Shown here one piece after another: positions 6,729-14,883 of a DNA stretch of 18,964 nucleotides (the stretch's first letter is position 1; each line of letters opens with the position of its first letter). The stretch spans positions 1-18,964 of the forward strand of contig JAEXTK010000169.1 in NCBI GenBank assembly GCA_023406985.1. Direction: 5' to 3'. The translations under genes were made by a program, and so were the position numbers. The stretch comes from Spirochaetota bacterium (GTDB lineage Bacteria > Spirochaetota > Spirochaetia > Treponematales > Breznakiellaceae). Below the pieces are notes generated by a model. That model ran no database searches. It was not told the origin of the DNA and saw only the letters and a program-made list of their open reading frames with translations.

Positions 6729-6743
6729 GAGAAGGGAGGATCG

Positions 6744-8141
6744 ATGGGACGCAGCTTGCTGGACAAGGTTTGGGAACTGCATCGGGTAGCCACCTTGCCT
6801 TCGGGCGAGGATCAGCTGTACGTCGGGCTGCACCTCGTGCACGAGGTGACCTCGCCCCAGGCCTTCGCGATGCTCAAGGAACGGGGCCTCAAGGTAGCCC
6901 GGCCCGACCGCTCGTTCGCGACGGTGGACCACATCGTACCCACCAACACGGTCGCCCGGCCGCTCTCCGATAACCTCGCGGAGGCGATGCTCACCGCCCT
7001 GGACGAAAACGCCAAGAAGAACGGCATCGAATTCTTCAACCGGGGCACCGGTAAGCAGGGCATCGTCCACGTCGTGGGGCCCGAGCTCGGACTCACGCAG
7101 CCCGGCATGACCATCGTCTGCGGCGACTCGCACACGTCCACCCACGGCGCCTTCGGCGCCCTCGCCTTCGGCATCGGCACGAGCCAGATCCGCGACGTGC
7201 TCGCGACCCAGACCATCGCCATGTCCAAGCCCAAGCTCCGCCGCATCCGCTACGACGGGAAGCCGGGGAAGGGAGTCTACGCCAAGGACCTGATTCTGGC
7301 CCTCATGGCGCGCGCGGGCGTCAACGGCGGCATCGGCTACGCGTACGAGTACGCGGGCGAGGCCGTGGACGCCATGACGATGGAAGAGCGGCTCACCATC
7401 TGCAACATGACGATCGAGGGCGGCGCGCGGTTCGGCTACGTGAACCCCGACGAGACCACGGTTGAGTACCTCCGCGGCAGGCCCTACGCGCCCGCGGGGG
7501 CGGACTTCGAGAAGGCGGCCGCCTTCTGGCGCTCGGTGGCCTCCGATCCGGACACCGCCTACGACGACGAGCTCGTCATCGACGCGTCCGCCTTGGAACC
7601 CATGGTCACCTGGGGCATCAACCCCGGCCAGGCCATGGGCGTGAACGGCACCCTGCCCGACCCCGCCTCGCTCGGCGAGAACGAGGGGACGGCGCGGGCC
7701 GCCTACGAGCACATGGGCTTCACCCCCGGCACGCCGATCAAAGGAACGAAGATCGACGTCGCCTTCATCGGCAGCTGCACCAACGCGCGCATCTCCGACC
7801 TCCGCGAAGCGGCCAGGATCGTCCGCGGCCGCAAGGTCGCGCCGAAGATCCGCGCCCTCGTGGTGCCCGGTTCCGAACGGGTCAAGGCCTCGGCCGAGGC
7901 CGAGGGCCTCCACGAGATCTTCCGCGAGGCGGGTTTCGAGTGGCGCGAGGCGGGCTGTTCCATGTGCCTCGCCATGAACACGGACCGGCTCCAGGGGCGC
8001 GAGATCAGCGCGAGCTCCTCCAACCGCAACTTCATCGGTCGCCAGGGTTCCCCCAAGGGGCGCACCATCCTCATGAGCCCGGCCATGGTCGCCGCCGCCG
8101 CCCTCGCGGGCGAGGTGGTCGACGTCCGGGCGATGCTGTAG
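6744..8141 (+). CDS. leuC: 3-isopropylmalate dehydratase large subunit
   Basis: With LeuD, isomerises 2-isopropylmalate to 3-isopropylmalate in leucine synthesis; an aconitase-family [4Fe-4S] hydro-lyase. The protein is 465 aa, nearly the E. coli length. The three cluster cysteines are present: C345 in IGSCTN and C405/C408 in GCSMCLAMN. The family signature VCGDSHTSTHGAFGALAFGIG is intact, as is the C-terminal SSSNRNFIGRQG block. The ATG at 6744 has AGGGAGGA 3-4 bp upstream. This is the first gene of the leuC-leuD-ilvB-ilvN operon, and the repeats in its leader suggest transcriptional control. The bacterial LeuC form rather than homoaconitase is favoured by the length and the ilv neighbours. 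Confidence 0.97.
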   Translation: MGRSLLDKVWELHRVATLPSGEDQLYVGLHLVHEVTSPQAFAMLKERGLKVARPDRSFATVDHIVPTNTVARPLSDNLAEAMLTALDENAKKNGIEFFNRGTGKQGIVHVVGPELGLTQPGMTIVCGDSHTSTHGAFGALAFGIGTSQIRDVLATQTIAMSKPKLRRIRYDGKPGKGVYAKDLILALMARAGVNGGIGYAYEYAGEAVDAMTMEERLTICNMTIEGGARFGYVNPDETTVEYLRGRPYAPAGADFEKAAAFWRSVASDPDTAYDDELVIDASALEPMVTWGINPGQAMGVNGTLPDPASLGENEGTARAAYEHMGFTPGTPIKGTKIDVAFIGSCTNARISDLREAARIVRGRKVAPKIRALVVPGSERVKASAEAEGLHEIFREAGFEWREAGCSMCLAMNTDRLQGREISASSSNRNFIGRQGSPKGRTILMSPAMVAAAALAGEVVDVRAML

Positions 8142-8154
8142 CAGGAGAACGATC

Positions 8155-8763
8155 ATGCCGAAAGAATCCGTCATCGCCTCCGTCCGCGGACGGGGGCTCC
8201 CGCTTCCGGGAAACGACATCGACACGGACCGCATCATCCCCGCACGCTTCATGAAATGCGTGACCTTCGACGGGCTCGGCGAATACGCCTTCTACGACGC
8301 CCGCCACGACGGCGAAGGGCGGCCCATCGCCCACCCCATGAACGAGGGCCGTTACGCCGGCGCCTCCATCCTCCTCGTCGGCCGCAACTTCGGCTGCGGG
8401 TCCTCCCGCGAGCACGCGCCCCAGGCCCTCTTCCGCGCGGGGATCCGGGGCCTCATCGGCGTCTCCTTCGCCGACATCTTCGCGGGCAACTGCGCCCAGG
8501 TGGGCATGGTGGCCGTGGAGGCGGACGAGGCCGAGGTCGAACGCCTCTCCTCCCTCGCGAGCGAGTCTCCGCAGATGGAGATCCTCATCGACCTGGAGCG
8601 CATGGAAGCCCTCACCGAGGGCTACGCCTTCCCCGTGCGGATGCCCGAATCGCGCCGGCGCAATTTCCTGGCCGGCGAGTGGGACAGCGCGGCGACCCTG
8701 CTGGCGAACCAGGCGAGCGCGGCCGCGACCGCGATGCGGCTCCCCTACCTCGCGGCCTTTTAG
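8155..8763 (+). CDS. leuD: 3-isopropylmalate dehydratase small subunit
   Basis: Swivel-domain partner of LeuC, completing the isopropylmalate isomerase active site. The protein is 202 aa, the length of the E. coli-type subunit rather than the short archaeal type. It shows GNDIDTDRIIPARFMK near residue 19 and the family signature GRNFGCGSSREHAPQAL near residue 77. FADIFAGNCAQVGM follows. It begins 13 bp after leuC with AGGAGA as ribosome binding site, and ilvB starts 15 bp after its stop, so the genes are surely cotranscribed. Confidence 0.97.
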   Translation: MPKESVIASVRGRGLPLPGNDIDTDRIIPARFMKCVTFDGLGEYAFYDARHDGEGRPIAHPMNEGRYAGASILLVGRNFGCGSSREHAPQALFRAGIRGLIGVSFADIFAGNCAQVGMVAVEADEAEVERLSSLASESPQMEILIDLERMEALTEGYAFPVRMPESRRRNFLAGEWDSAATLLANQASAAATAMRLPYLAAF

Positions 8764-8778
8764 AGGAGCGGAGCGAAC

Positions 8779-10488
8779 GTGAACGAACGAACCATGACCG
8801 GCGCCCAAGCCGTGATCGCGTCCTGCGAGCGCCACGGGGTCACCCACGTCTTCGGCTATCCGGGAGGGGCGAACATCCCCCTCTTCGACGCCCTCATCGA
8901 TTCCTCGCTCAAGCTCGTGCTCTCGCGGCACGAGCAGGGCGCGGTCCACATGGCGGACGGCTTCGCCCGGTCGAGCGGCCGCGCGGCCCTCGTCCTCGTG
9001 ACCTCGGGGCCCGGCGCCACGAACGTGATCACGGGCCTCCTCACCGCCTACATGGATTCGGTGCCGATGGTGGTGGTGACGGGCCAGACGGTGAGCGGCA
9101 ACCTCGGCAAGGACGCCTTCCAGGAAGCCGACGTGTCGGGCATCAGCTACCCGGTGGTCAAGCACTCCTACCTCGTGAAACGAACCGCCGACATCCCCCG
9201 GGTGATGCGGGAAGCCTTCCACATCGCCACCACGGGCCGGCCCGGTCCCGTCCTCATCGATATTCCCAAGGACGTCTCCTCGGCCAAATTCGAGCCCGAC
9301 TTCGAGGTCCCCATGGACCTCCCCGGCTACCGCATCCCTTCGCTCACGGACGATTCGGCGATCGAGTGCGCGGCGTCGGCCCTCTCCGCCGCCAAGCGGC
9401 CGGTCCTCCTCGTGGGGCACGGCGCGATCATCGCCGGCGCGCACGAGGAGGTGCGGAGGCTCGCCGAAAAGCTCGAGATTCCGGTGACCACGACCTTGCT
9501 CGGCAAGGGCGCCTTCCCCGAGACGCACCCCCTGTCCCTCGGCATGCTCGGCATGCACGGGACGGCCTACGCGAACAAGGCGGTCGCAGGCTGCGACCTC
9601 ATCCTCTCCATCGGATCCCGCTTCGATGACCGCATCACCGGCGACCCGGCGACCTTCTGCAAAGGCGCCATGCGCCTCCATATCGACATCGACCGCGCGG
9701 AACGGGACCGGCAGATCAAGGTGGACTGCTTCATCCACGCGGACGCCAAGGCAGCGACCGCCGCGCTCACCGCCCTCGCCCGGCCGGGCGACACGACGGA
9801 GTGGCGGGCGGCCATCGAAGGCTGGAAAAAGGAATTTCCGTTGGCGTACAAGAGCGGCCACCTTTCGGCGCGGCTCGTCATCGACACGCTCTACAAGGTC
9901 TCGCGCGGAGAAGCCGTGGTCACGACCGACGTCGGCCAGCACCAGATGTGGGCGGCCCAATTCTTCAGGACAGAAGGGCCGCGCGACTGGGTCACTTCGG
10001 GAGGCGCGGGGACCATGGGCTTCGGCTTCCCCGCGGCCATCGGCGCGCAGCTCGCCCGGCCCGACGACCTCGTCGTCGCCATCGTGGGCGACGGGGGATT
10101 CCAGATGACCGAATTCGAGCTCTCCACCGTCGCGATCCAGAAGACGCCGGTGAAGATCCTCGTCATCGACAACAAATTCCTGGGGATGGTCCGCCAGTGG
10201 CAGGACATCTTCTATTCCGGCCGCCTGTCGGGCGTGGCCATGGAGCACAACCCCGACTTCGTGAAGCTGGCCGAGGCCTACGGGATCAAGGGATTCCGCA
10301 TCGCGGCGCCGGAAGAGACGGAAACGGTATTGCGGGAGGCCGTGGCCTACCCCGGCCCCTGCCTCATCCACGCCGAGGTGGAGCGGGAAGACAACGTCTT
10401 CCCGATGATTCCCGCCGGAGCGGACTATTCCAAGATGCTCTTGGAGCGGCCGGAAGGACCGGTGGAAAAACCCAAGGGGAGCACCTGA
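8779..10488 (+). CDS. ilvB: Acetolactate synthase large (catalytic) subunit
   Basis: Thiamine-diphosphate enzyme that condenses pyruvate with pyruvate or 2-oxobutyrate, the first common step of branched-chain amino acid synthesis. The protein is 569 aa, as expected. The GTG at 8779 is chosen because AGGAG (8764-8768) lies 10 bp upstream; the ATG at 8794 would be 25 bp away. The catalytic Glu is E52 in SRHEQGAVHMADG. FQEADVSGISYPVVKHSY is typical of the FAD-containing acetolactate synthases. The thiamine-binding motif is GDGGFQM (D438) ending at N465 in IDNKFLGMVRQWQ; the first Asn of the usual NN pair is Asp here, while the metal-binding second Asn is kept. The stop overlaps the ilvN start (TGATG), so the two subunits are translationally coupled. 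Confidence 0.96.
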   Translation: MNERTMTGAQAVIASCERHGVTHVFGYPGGANIPLFDALIDSSLKLVLSRHEQGAVHMADGFARSSGRAALVLVTSGPGATNVITGLLTAYMDSVPMVVVTGQTVSGNLGKDAFQEADVSGISYPVVKHSYLVKRTADIPRVMREAFHIATTGRPGPVLIDIPKDVSSAKFEPDFEVPMDLPGYRIPSLTDDSAIECAASALSAAKRPVLLVGHGAIIAGAHEEVRRLAEKLEIPVTTTLLGKGAFPETHPLSLGMLGMHGTAYANKAVAGCDLILSIGSRFDDRITGDPATFCKGAMRLHIDIDRAERDRQIKVDCFIHADAKAATAALTALARPGDTTEWRAAIEGWKKEFPLAYKSGHLSARLVIDTLYKVSRGEAVVTTDVGQHQMWAAQFFRTEGPRDWVTSGGAGTMGFGFPAAIGAQLARPDDLVVAIVGDGGFQMTEFELSTVAIQKTPVKILVIDNKFLGMVRQWQDIFYSGRLSGVAMEHNPDFVKLAEAYGIKGFRIAAPEETETVLREAVAYPGPCLIHAEVEREDNVFPMIPAGADYSKMLLERPEGPVEKPKGST

Positions 10489-10985
10489 TGAACGGCGAAG
10501 AACGACACACCCTGAGCCTCCTCGTTTCCAACAAGGCCGGCGTCCTCATCCGCGTCGCCCTGGTCTTCTCCCGGCGCGGCTTCAACCTGGCGAGCCTCAC
10601 GGTCTCCCCGACCCACCGCCCCGAATTTTCCCGCATGACCATCGTGGCCTCGGGCGACCGGGAGACCCTGCGGCAGATCGCCCTCCAGCTGGAGAAGCTC
10701 GTGGACGTGGTCCACGTGGCGGACCACACGGGAGAGGAGACGGTGGAGGGCGAACTCGCCTACATCAAGGTTTCCTGCCCCGCCGACCGCCGCACCGAGA
10801 TCTTCCAGGTGGCCGACCACTTCCGCGCGCGGAGCGTGGACCTCACCGAGGATACCGCCACCTTCGAGGTGGTCGGCACGAGCGGCAAGCTCGACGCCTT
10901 CCAGCTCATGCTGGAGAAGCACGGCATCCTGGAATCGGTGCGGAGCGGCAAGCTCGTCATCGCGCGGGGCAAGCAGGATACTTAA
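10488..10985 (+). CDS. ilvN: Acetolactate synthase small (regulatory) subunit
   Basis: Activates the catalytic subunit and gives feedback inhibition, usually by valine. The protein is 165 aa, matching the IlvH/IlvN family. Residues 6-80 are the ACT domain, opening HTLSLLVSNKAGVLIRVALVFSRRGFN and containing the SLTVSPT strand. Residues 85-160 form the C-terminal domain with TGTSGKLDAF-like pattern (VGTSGKLDAFQLML) and LEKHGILESVRSGK. Its ATG overlaps the ilvB stop by one base, and AAGGGGA (10474-10480) serves as ribosome binding site. Last gene of the leu-ilv operon; ilvC, the usual next gene, is absent here. Confidence 0.96.
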   Translation: MNGEERHTLSLLVSNKAGVLIRVALVFSRRGFNLASLTVSPTHRPEFSRMTIVASGDRETLRQIALQLEKLVDVVHVADHTGEETVEGELAYIKVSCPADRRTEIFQVADHFRARSVDLTEDTATFEVVGTSGKLDAFQLMLEKHGILESVRSGKLVIARGKQDT

Positions 10986-10993
10986 AGAGCTCC

Positions 10994-11021
10994 CGGCGCG
11001 GCGATTGTCCGCGCCGCGTTT
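10994..11021. terminator. Hairpin between the convergent ilvN and histidine kinase genes
   Basis: CGGCGCGG (10994-11001) pairs perfectly with CCGCGCCG (11009-11016) around a 7-base loop. On the plus strand it is followed by CGTTT, on the minus strand by GGAGCTCTTT. Both T-tracts are weak, but the position between converging genes suggests a shared bidirectional terminator. The right arm lies only 4 bp from the kinase stop codon. Confidence 0.55.
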
Positions 11022-12564
11022 ACTCCCCGGATCGCCCGATCGGTAGCGAAAGCGTAAAGACGCTCCCGGCCCCAGCCCGGCTATTCGCGGTGAGCGTTCC
11101 GCCGAGCCGGGCTGCGAATTCGGCGCAGAGTACGAGTCCGAAGCCGCTGCCCTTCTCCCCGTCGGTACCGGCCGTGGTGACGCGGGATGTCGGATCGAAG
11201 AGACGCTCGAGGATATCCTCGTCCATCCCGATACCGGTATCCGCGACTTCGACGTAAAACGCCCCTCCGCGGCGACCGGAAGAGACGGTCACGGACCCGG
11301 CACTCGTAAATTTCACCGCGTTCTGCAGCATATTCCGGACGATCAGGGCGAGCATATCCGCATCCGTCACGACCCGCGGTTCGCCCGCGAGGTCAACGAT
11401 CAGCTGCACGCCTTTCCGCGCGGCCTGCCCCTCGACGGCCTGGATCTCGTACCCGATCGTAACGGCGGTATCTACGCTTTCCAGCTTGGGCGCGAAGTCT
11501 CCCCCCCGGGCTTTGGCCCAAGCCAAGACGCGTTCCATGAGGCGCAACGACGAATCGGCAGCTTTGCCGATCTCGGCTAAGGCCATTACCTCGGATCCGT
11601 CGGAAGCGCGCCCCTCTCCTTCGGTATAACTCGATGCCAGGGAGAGGATGCCCGCCAAGGGGCCGCGCAGGTCGTGGCTAAGGATGGAGATGAAATGGTC
11701 CTTCGCCTCGTTCGATCGGCGGAGATCTTCCGACGTGTTGCGGAGTTCGGTGAATAGGATTTCCTGAGGACGCTCGAGGCAGGTGACTACGACTGCCCGA
11801 TACACGAGATAGAATGAAACGATCTTGAGGATATGGCCCAGGAGGTTCAAGTAGTCGTAGTTGCTGAGGTACACCATGAAGGATAGCTCGGACAGGATCG
11901 TGAAGATAATCGACAGCAGCAGCATACGGTACACGGGGGAGGAGTAGGTGCCGCGCCTGGACCTGAGGACCGCCGTGGCGGCGACGAGGATCAAGATTAT
12001 GACGATCTCGGCTCCTATCTTGAACGGCGTCTGTCCCACGCCGGAGACGAAACAGGCGGGAAAGTTCCTAAATACGAAGATGGAGGCGAGACCGGCGACC
12101 GTTATCAACAGATAGCCGGCGAACGCCGCCCGGGCGGGTGTCTTCTTCCGCATATCGAAATACGGAAAGCAGCAGAGCGCGAGCGCCTCCAGAAAGCGCG
12201 CGACGACCCAGACCTGGTTGGCAGGGAAGTCGTAACCGACGAAAACGCCCATACCGACATACGCCAGGGTATGGAAGGTATCCAGCACCACGACGAATAT
12301 GTACGCGATCCCCAAGGCTCCAATCGAAGTTTCGACCGCTATCTTCCTGGAGTGCCAAGCGATGACGGCGTAGGCGGATGCGATGACGACGCTGAACAAC
12401 TCCGCGAAGGTGTGAAAAAGCAGGTAACCGTGAAATCGCAACGACACGATCAGGCTCAGTATCAGGACGAGCACGACCATCTCGCCCGTAGGGGCCGAAC
12501 CGGATCCGGCCTTTTCCCGCAGCTTCATACGCTTTAGCTTAGGGAAAAGGCCTTCCGAACGCAA
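11020..12564 (-). CDS. Membrane sensor histidine kinase with MASE3 domain
   Basis: Orphan two-component sensor; no response regulator lies beside it. With the TTG start at 12564 it is 514 aa. An ATG at 12528 (residue 13) is the alternative, but its ribosome binding site is weaker than the AAAGGG that precedes the TTG by 6 bp. Residues about 30-265 are a multi-helix membrane region with the MASE3-like pattern FHTFAELFSVVIA, GIAYIFVVVLDTFHTLAYVGM and FLEALALCCFP. The kinase core follows: H-box SHDLRGPL with the phosphoacceptor H297, N-box NMLQNAVKFT (N411, N415), G1 DTGIGMDEDILERLFDP and G2 GEKGSGFGLVL. The gene is visibly richer in A/T than its neighbours, which may mean recent acquisition. 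The signal is unknown. Confidence 0.93.
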   Translation of the reverse strand: MRSEGLFPKLKRMKLREKAGSGSAPTGEMVVLVLILSLIVSLRFHGYLLFHTFAELFSVVIASAYAVIAWHSRKIAVETSIGALGIAYIFVVVLDTFHTLAYVGMGVFVGYDFPANQVWVVARFLEALALCCFPYFDMRKKTPARAAFAGYLLITVAGLASIFVFRNFPACFVSGVGQTPFKIGAEIVIILILVAATAVLRSRRGTYSSPVYRMLLLSIIFTILSELSFMVYLSNYDYLNLLGHILKIVSFYLVYRAVVVTCLERPQEILFTELRNTSEDLRRSNEAKDHFISILSHDLRGPLAGILSLASSYTEGEGRASDGSEVMALAEIGKAADSSLRLMERVLAWAKARGGDFAPKLESVDTAVTIGYEIQAVEGQAARKGVQLIVDLAGEPRVVTDADMLALIVRNMLQNAVKFTSAGSVTVSSGRRGGAFYVEVADTGIGMDEDILERLFDPTSRVTTAGTDGEKGSGFGLVLCAEFAARLGGTLTANSRAGAGSVFTLSLPIGRSGE

Positions 12565-12787
12565 TCAGCGCCCTTTCTTGCTTTCGTCTTCACCGCCATA
12601 GTCGACGCCCCGAGCGGAGCCGCCGCCCGTCATCCGCGCGATGCGTACGAGACGGCCCATGTCCCGCCGCCCGACGGCATCCTTGAAAAACCGGCCGTCC
12701 GCGTTGAAGGCTCGGGCCGCCTCGTAGACTGCATCGGCTTCCCCCGTCCCGGCCGTCGGCCCGTCAAGGTCCGCCTTCCGCGCGGGC
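12565..12787 (-). other. Uncertain open frame between trmO and the histidine kinase
   Basis: After the trmO stop, the frame ending with TGA at 12565-12567 stays open and has mostly G or C at third codon positions, as real genes here do. It encodes DAVYEAARAFNADGRFFKDAVGRRD and then MGRLVRIARM to a polar tail. There is no usable start until the ATG at 12660 (31 aa, weak ribosome binding site), because the rest overlaps trmO in another frame. Its stop abuts the TTG start of the kinase (TGATTG). It may be a small coupled gene, the frameshifted tail of TrmO or another decayed gene, or chance. I do not recognise it. Confidence 0.25.
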
Positions 12788-13270
12788 TCAGGTCGCGGGG
12801 GCGTCCGGCCCGGAGAAAAACGCGCCCGCTTCCTCAATCCATTGCGGCCATGGGGCGAACCAAGCGGGAACCTTGAACTCCCGGGCGCGATCGCTGACGG
12901 GAATGTAGGGCTTGATGTCCAAGAGGGCGGTTCCATCGATCGCATCGATATAATCGAGGATGACAAGGCCTTCCCGTTCCCGCACCTCCAGAATACCGCA
13001 GCAGGTCAGGGCGATCGGGTTCGGCCGGCTGGGGGAACGGCAGGCGAACGCGCCGGCCCGCGTCCCGGGAGCGTAGGGGAGCTCATAGGTCAGCGTTCGA
13101 CGCATCTCGCTCTCGTCCGCGCCGTGGGCCCACCAGAGGACATGGATCCGCCCGAACTCGGATAGTGCCAAGAGACCCTCGCGGAACGCCTTTTCGATCT
13201 CCAGGACGTACCGTCCTTTCAGGTCGTCCGCCCGCACCTTCCCGATGGGGATAACTTCGATCTTCTTCAT
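12788..13270 (-). CDS. trmO: TrmO/TsaA-type tRNA m6t6A37 methyltransferase
   Basis: Members use S-adenosylmethionine to methylate t6A at position 37 of threonine tRNA. The protein is 160 aa, corresponding to the catalytic beta-barrel domain alone; E. coli TrmO is about 235 aa and has an extra C-terminal domain. The ATG at 13270 has a strong GGAGGTG site (13282-13276, minus strand) 5 bp upstream. Family motifs seen are FACRSPSRPNPIALT (E. coli has FATRSPFRPNPIG) and YIDAIDGTALLDIKPYIP. The N-terminus IEVIPIGKVRADDLKGRYVLEI is also typical. Short TrmO-like proteins of anaerobes are often annotated simply as SAM-dependent methyltransferases, so the substrate is less certain than the fold. It is divergent from the GyrI-like gene. 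Confidence 0.85.
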   Translation of the reverse strand: MKKIEVIPIGKVRADDLKGRYVLEIEKAFREGLLALSEFGRIHVLWWAHGADESEMRRTLTYELPYAPGTRAGAFACRSPSRPNPIALTCCGILEVREREGLVILDYIDAIDGTALLDIKPYIPVSDRAREFKVPAWFAPWPQWIEEAGAFFSGPDAPAT

Positions 13271-13419
13271 TTTCGCACCTCCGTGCCGCCATTTCGGGCG
13301 GCGATGAGAGACTACCCCGCCGTTGCCGATCGACGCTCGACGCGGCGTGCCCGATACGGGCCCCGCGCCCGTCCTCCCGCCGACGCAACCGACCGATCCT
13401 GCTCTTCTCTCCCAAACGC

Positions 13420-13449
13420 TTGACCGCGAGCGCGGCCGAAGACGATAGT
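13420..13449 (+). promoter_or_regulatory. Candidate promoter of the GyrI-like/AraC pair
   Basis: TTGACC (13420-13425) and GATAGT (13444-13449) are 18 bp apart. The predicted start, near 13456, would fall inside the ribosome binding site GGAGGAGG (13453-13460), giving an exceptionally short leader of about 10 nt. The remainder of the divergent gap (13283-13419) shows no clear signal, and I found no convincing promoter for trmO. Confidence 0.4.
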
Positions 13450-13465
13450 GGCCGGAGGAGGCGCC

Positions 13466-13993
13466 ATGGAAGCCAGGGTGGTCAAGAGCGACGGAATTTT
13501 ACTCGTCGGCATGAGCTTTTACGGCGACCCCTTCGAGCGGGCCTCCGCCTGGGATGAGGACAACGAGATCGGCGCCCTCTGGAAACGCTTCGGCTCCTAT
13601 TGCGCGGCCGAACCCTCCGCCGTCGCCGCCCGGGCCGATGACGGCACGGTAGGCTACGAACTCCACATCCGGCACGCGGAGACCGCCAAGACCGGGCGCT
13701 ACGAGGTCTTCGTGGGGGTCGAGGTGCGCTCCTTGGAGGCCGTGCCGATCCGGCTGTCCGCGAAAGTCCTCCCCCCCGCCGACTACGCGGTGATCACGGT
13801 CCGCGCTTACGAGATGGACGGCGACTGGATGCGGAAGATGTTCGAAGAAGTCGTGCCGGGCCTCGGCAGGTCGGTGGACGAGGCGGCCGCCTTCTCCTTC
13901 GAGCGGTACGACGAACGCTTCCGCGGCATGGATACGCTGGCGGAATCCGCGTTCGACTACTACATTCCCCTGTCGCCGCGAGCCGGAAGCTGA
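13466..13993 (+). CDS. Stand-alone GyrI-like/effector-binding domain protein
   Basis: A 175-aa protein built from one GyrI-like (AraC effector-binding) domain. The ATG at 13466 is preferred over the in-frame GTG at 13448 because GGAGGAGG lies 5 bp before it. Typical features are IGALWKRFG near residue 33, VGVEVRSLE, the barrel strand VLPPADYAVITV, and the end FERYDERF...AFDYYIPL. The family binds small, often cationic or hydrophobic molecules, or macromolecular targets such as gyrase. It carries no DNA-binding domain. Its stop codon overlaps the ATG of an AraC regulator (TGATG), so the two are made together and may share a ligand. The ligand is unknown. Confidence 0.8.
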   Translation: MEARVVKSDGILLVGMSFYGDPFERASAWDEDNEIGALWKRFGSYCAAEPSAVAARADDGTVGYELHIRHAETAKTGRYEVFVGVEVRSLEAVPIRLSAKVLPPADYAVITVRAYEMDGDWMRKMFEEVVPGLGRSVDEAAAFSFERYDERFRGMDTLAESAFDYYIPLSPRAGS

Positions 13994-14883
13994 TGGAAAA
14001 ACGGCGCGACCGGGGCGCTGACACGCGGGCCGTCGACTCCGTGCTCCGGGCGATCGCGTTCGCGGAGGAGCGGATGGGCGACGACATCGGGGTGGAAGAC
14101 CTCGCCCGCGCCGCCTATTTCTCCCCCTTCTACTTTTCCCGCCTCTTCGCCGAGGCGACCGGCCACGCGCCCTACGACTACCTCATGCGGCGCCGGATCG
14201 CGGTAGCGGCGGAGGACGTGGTCGGCACGGACCGGAGCCTCACCGAGATCGCCCTGGACCGCGGCTTCGCCGTGCAGGACAGTTTCGGCCGGGCCTTCCG
14301 CCGCTGCTTCGGCATCCTCCCCTCGGAGGCGCGGCGCCGGGGAACGTACCCGCGGGAGATCGCGCGGACGAGGATCGAGCGGGCCTACGTGGAGGAGATG
14401 CTCGCGGAGGCGCCCCCGCGGCCGGAAGCGGCGCGCGCGGCCGAACTCATCCTGGCGGGCACGCGGGAAAGCCGATTCGCGGTCGAAGGGCTGCGCCCCG
14501 GCGGCATCGCCGTGGTGGAACGCGCCGACGACCTCGCCGCCCGCGGCGCCTTCATCGGGACCGTCGCCGACGTCTCCGCGCCTCCCTATCCGGCCGCGGC
14601 CACGCGCCTTCCCGCAGGGCCTCGCGCGCGATTCCGCGTCGAGGGCGGGGCGCGGCGGCTCGCCTTCGTCGTGGAATACGCGTACCGCACCTGGCTACCG
14701 GCTTCGCCGTACCTGCGGGGCGCGACGTTCGACCTCGTGGAACGGGCGGACGACGTCGTGTTCCTCGATCTGCCGTTGGCGGCCGCCGAAGCCGGCGCGG
14801 TCGCCGGATCGGGCGCGGTCGCCGGAGCGCGCGCGGCCGATGCCGGCGCGGCAGAAACGGCGGATCAGTCGAGGGACCGATAG
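13993..14883 (+). CDS. AraC-family regulator with C-terminal GyrI-like domain
   Basis: A transcription factor of 296 aa with DNA-binding first and ligand domain second, the order of E. coli Rob. Residues 14-115 hold both helix-turn-helix units: IGVEDLARAAYFSPFYFSRLFAEATG, then LTEIALDRGFAVQDSFGRAFRRCFG. Residues about 160-260 resemble a GyrI-like domain: LPAGPRARFRVEG, then YAYRTWLPASPY and FDLVERADDVVFLDLPL. The final 30 residues are an Ala/Gly-rich tail containing near-repeats of AGAVAGSGAVAGA, likely disordered. The start overlaps the stop of the preceding GyrI-like gene. Its last 19 bases overlap the convergent phosphatidyltransferase gene. It probably activates its own operon or detoxification genes elsewhere, but no target is visible. 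Confidence 0.9.
   Translation: MEKRRDRGADTRAVDSVLRAIAFAEERMGDDIGVEDLARAAYFSPFYFSRLFAEATGHAPYDYLMRRRIAVAAEDVVGTDRSLTEIALDRGFAVQDSFGRAFRRCFGILPSEARRRGTYPREIARTRIERAYVEEMLAEAPPRPEAARAAELILAGTRESRFAVEGLRPGGIAVVERADDLAARGAFIGTVADVSAPPYPAAATRLPAGPRARFRVEGGARRLAFVVEYAYRTWLPASPYLRGATFDLVERADDVVFLDLPLAAAEAGAVAGSGAVAGARAADAGAAETADQSRDR

Noticed and set aside
6561..6743. T-box riboswitch or leucine attenuator ahead of leuC
   Set aside because: I found no T-box-like AGGGTGG motif, no run of Leu/Ile/Val codons in a short leader peptide, and no terminator hairpin before the leuC start.
8071..10371. Very long open frame antisense to leuD and ilvB
   Set aside because: Same artefact of high GC3 coding on the other strand; the low-complexity, charged translation carries no domain motif.
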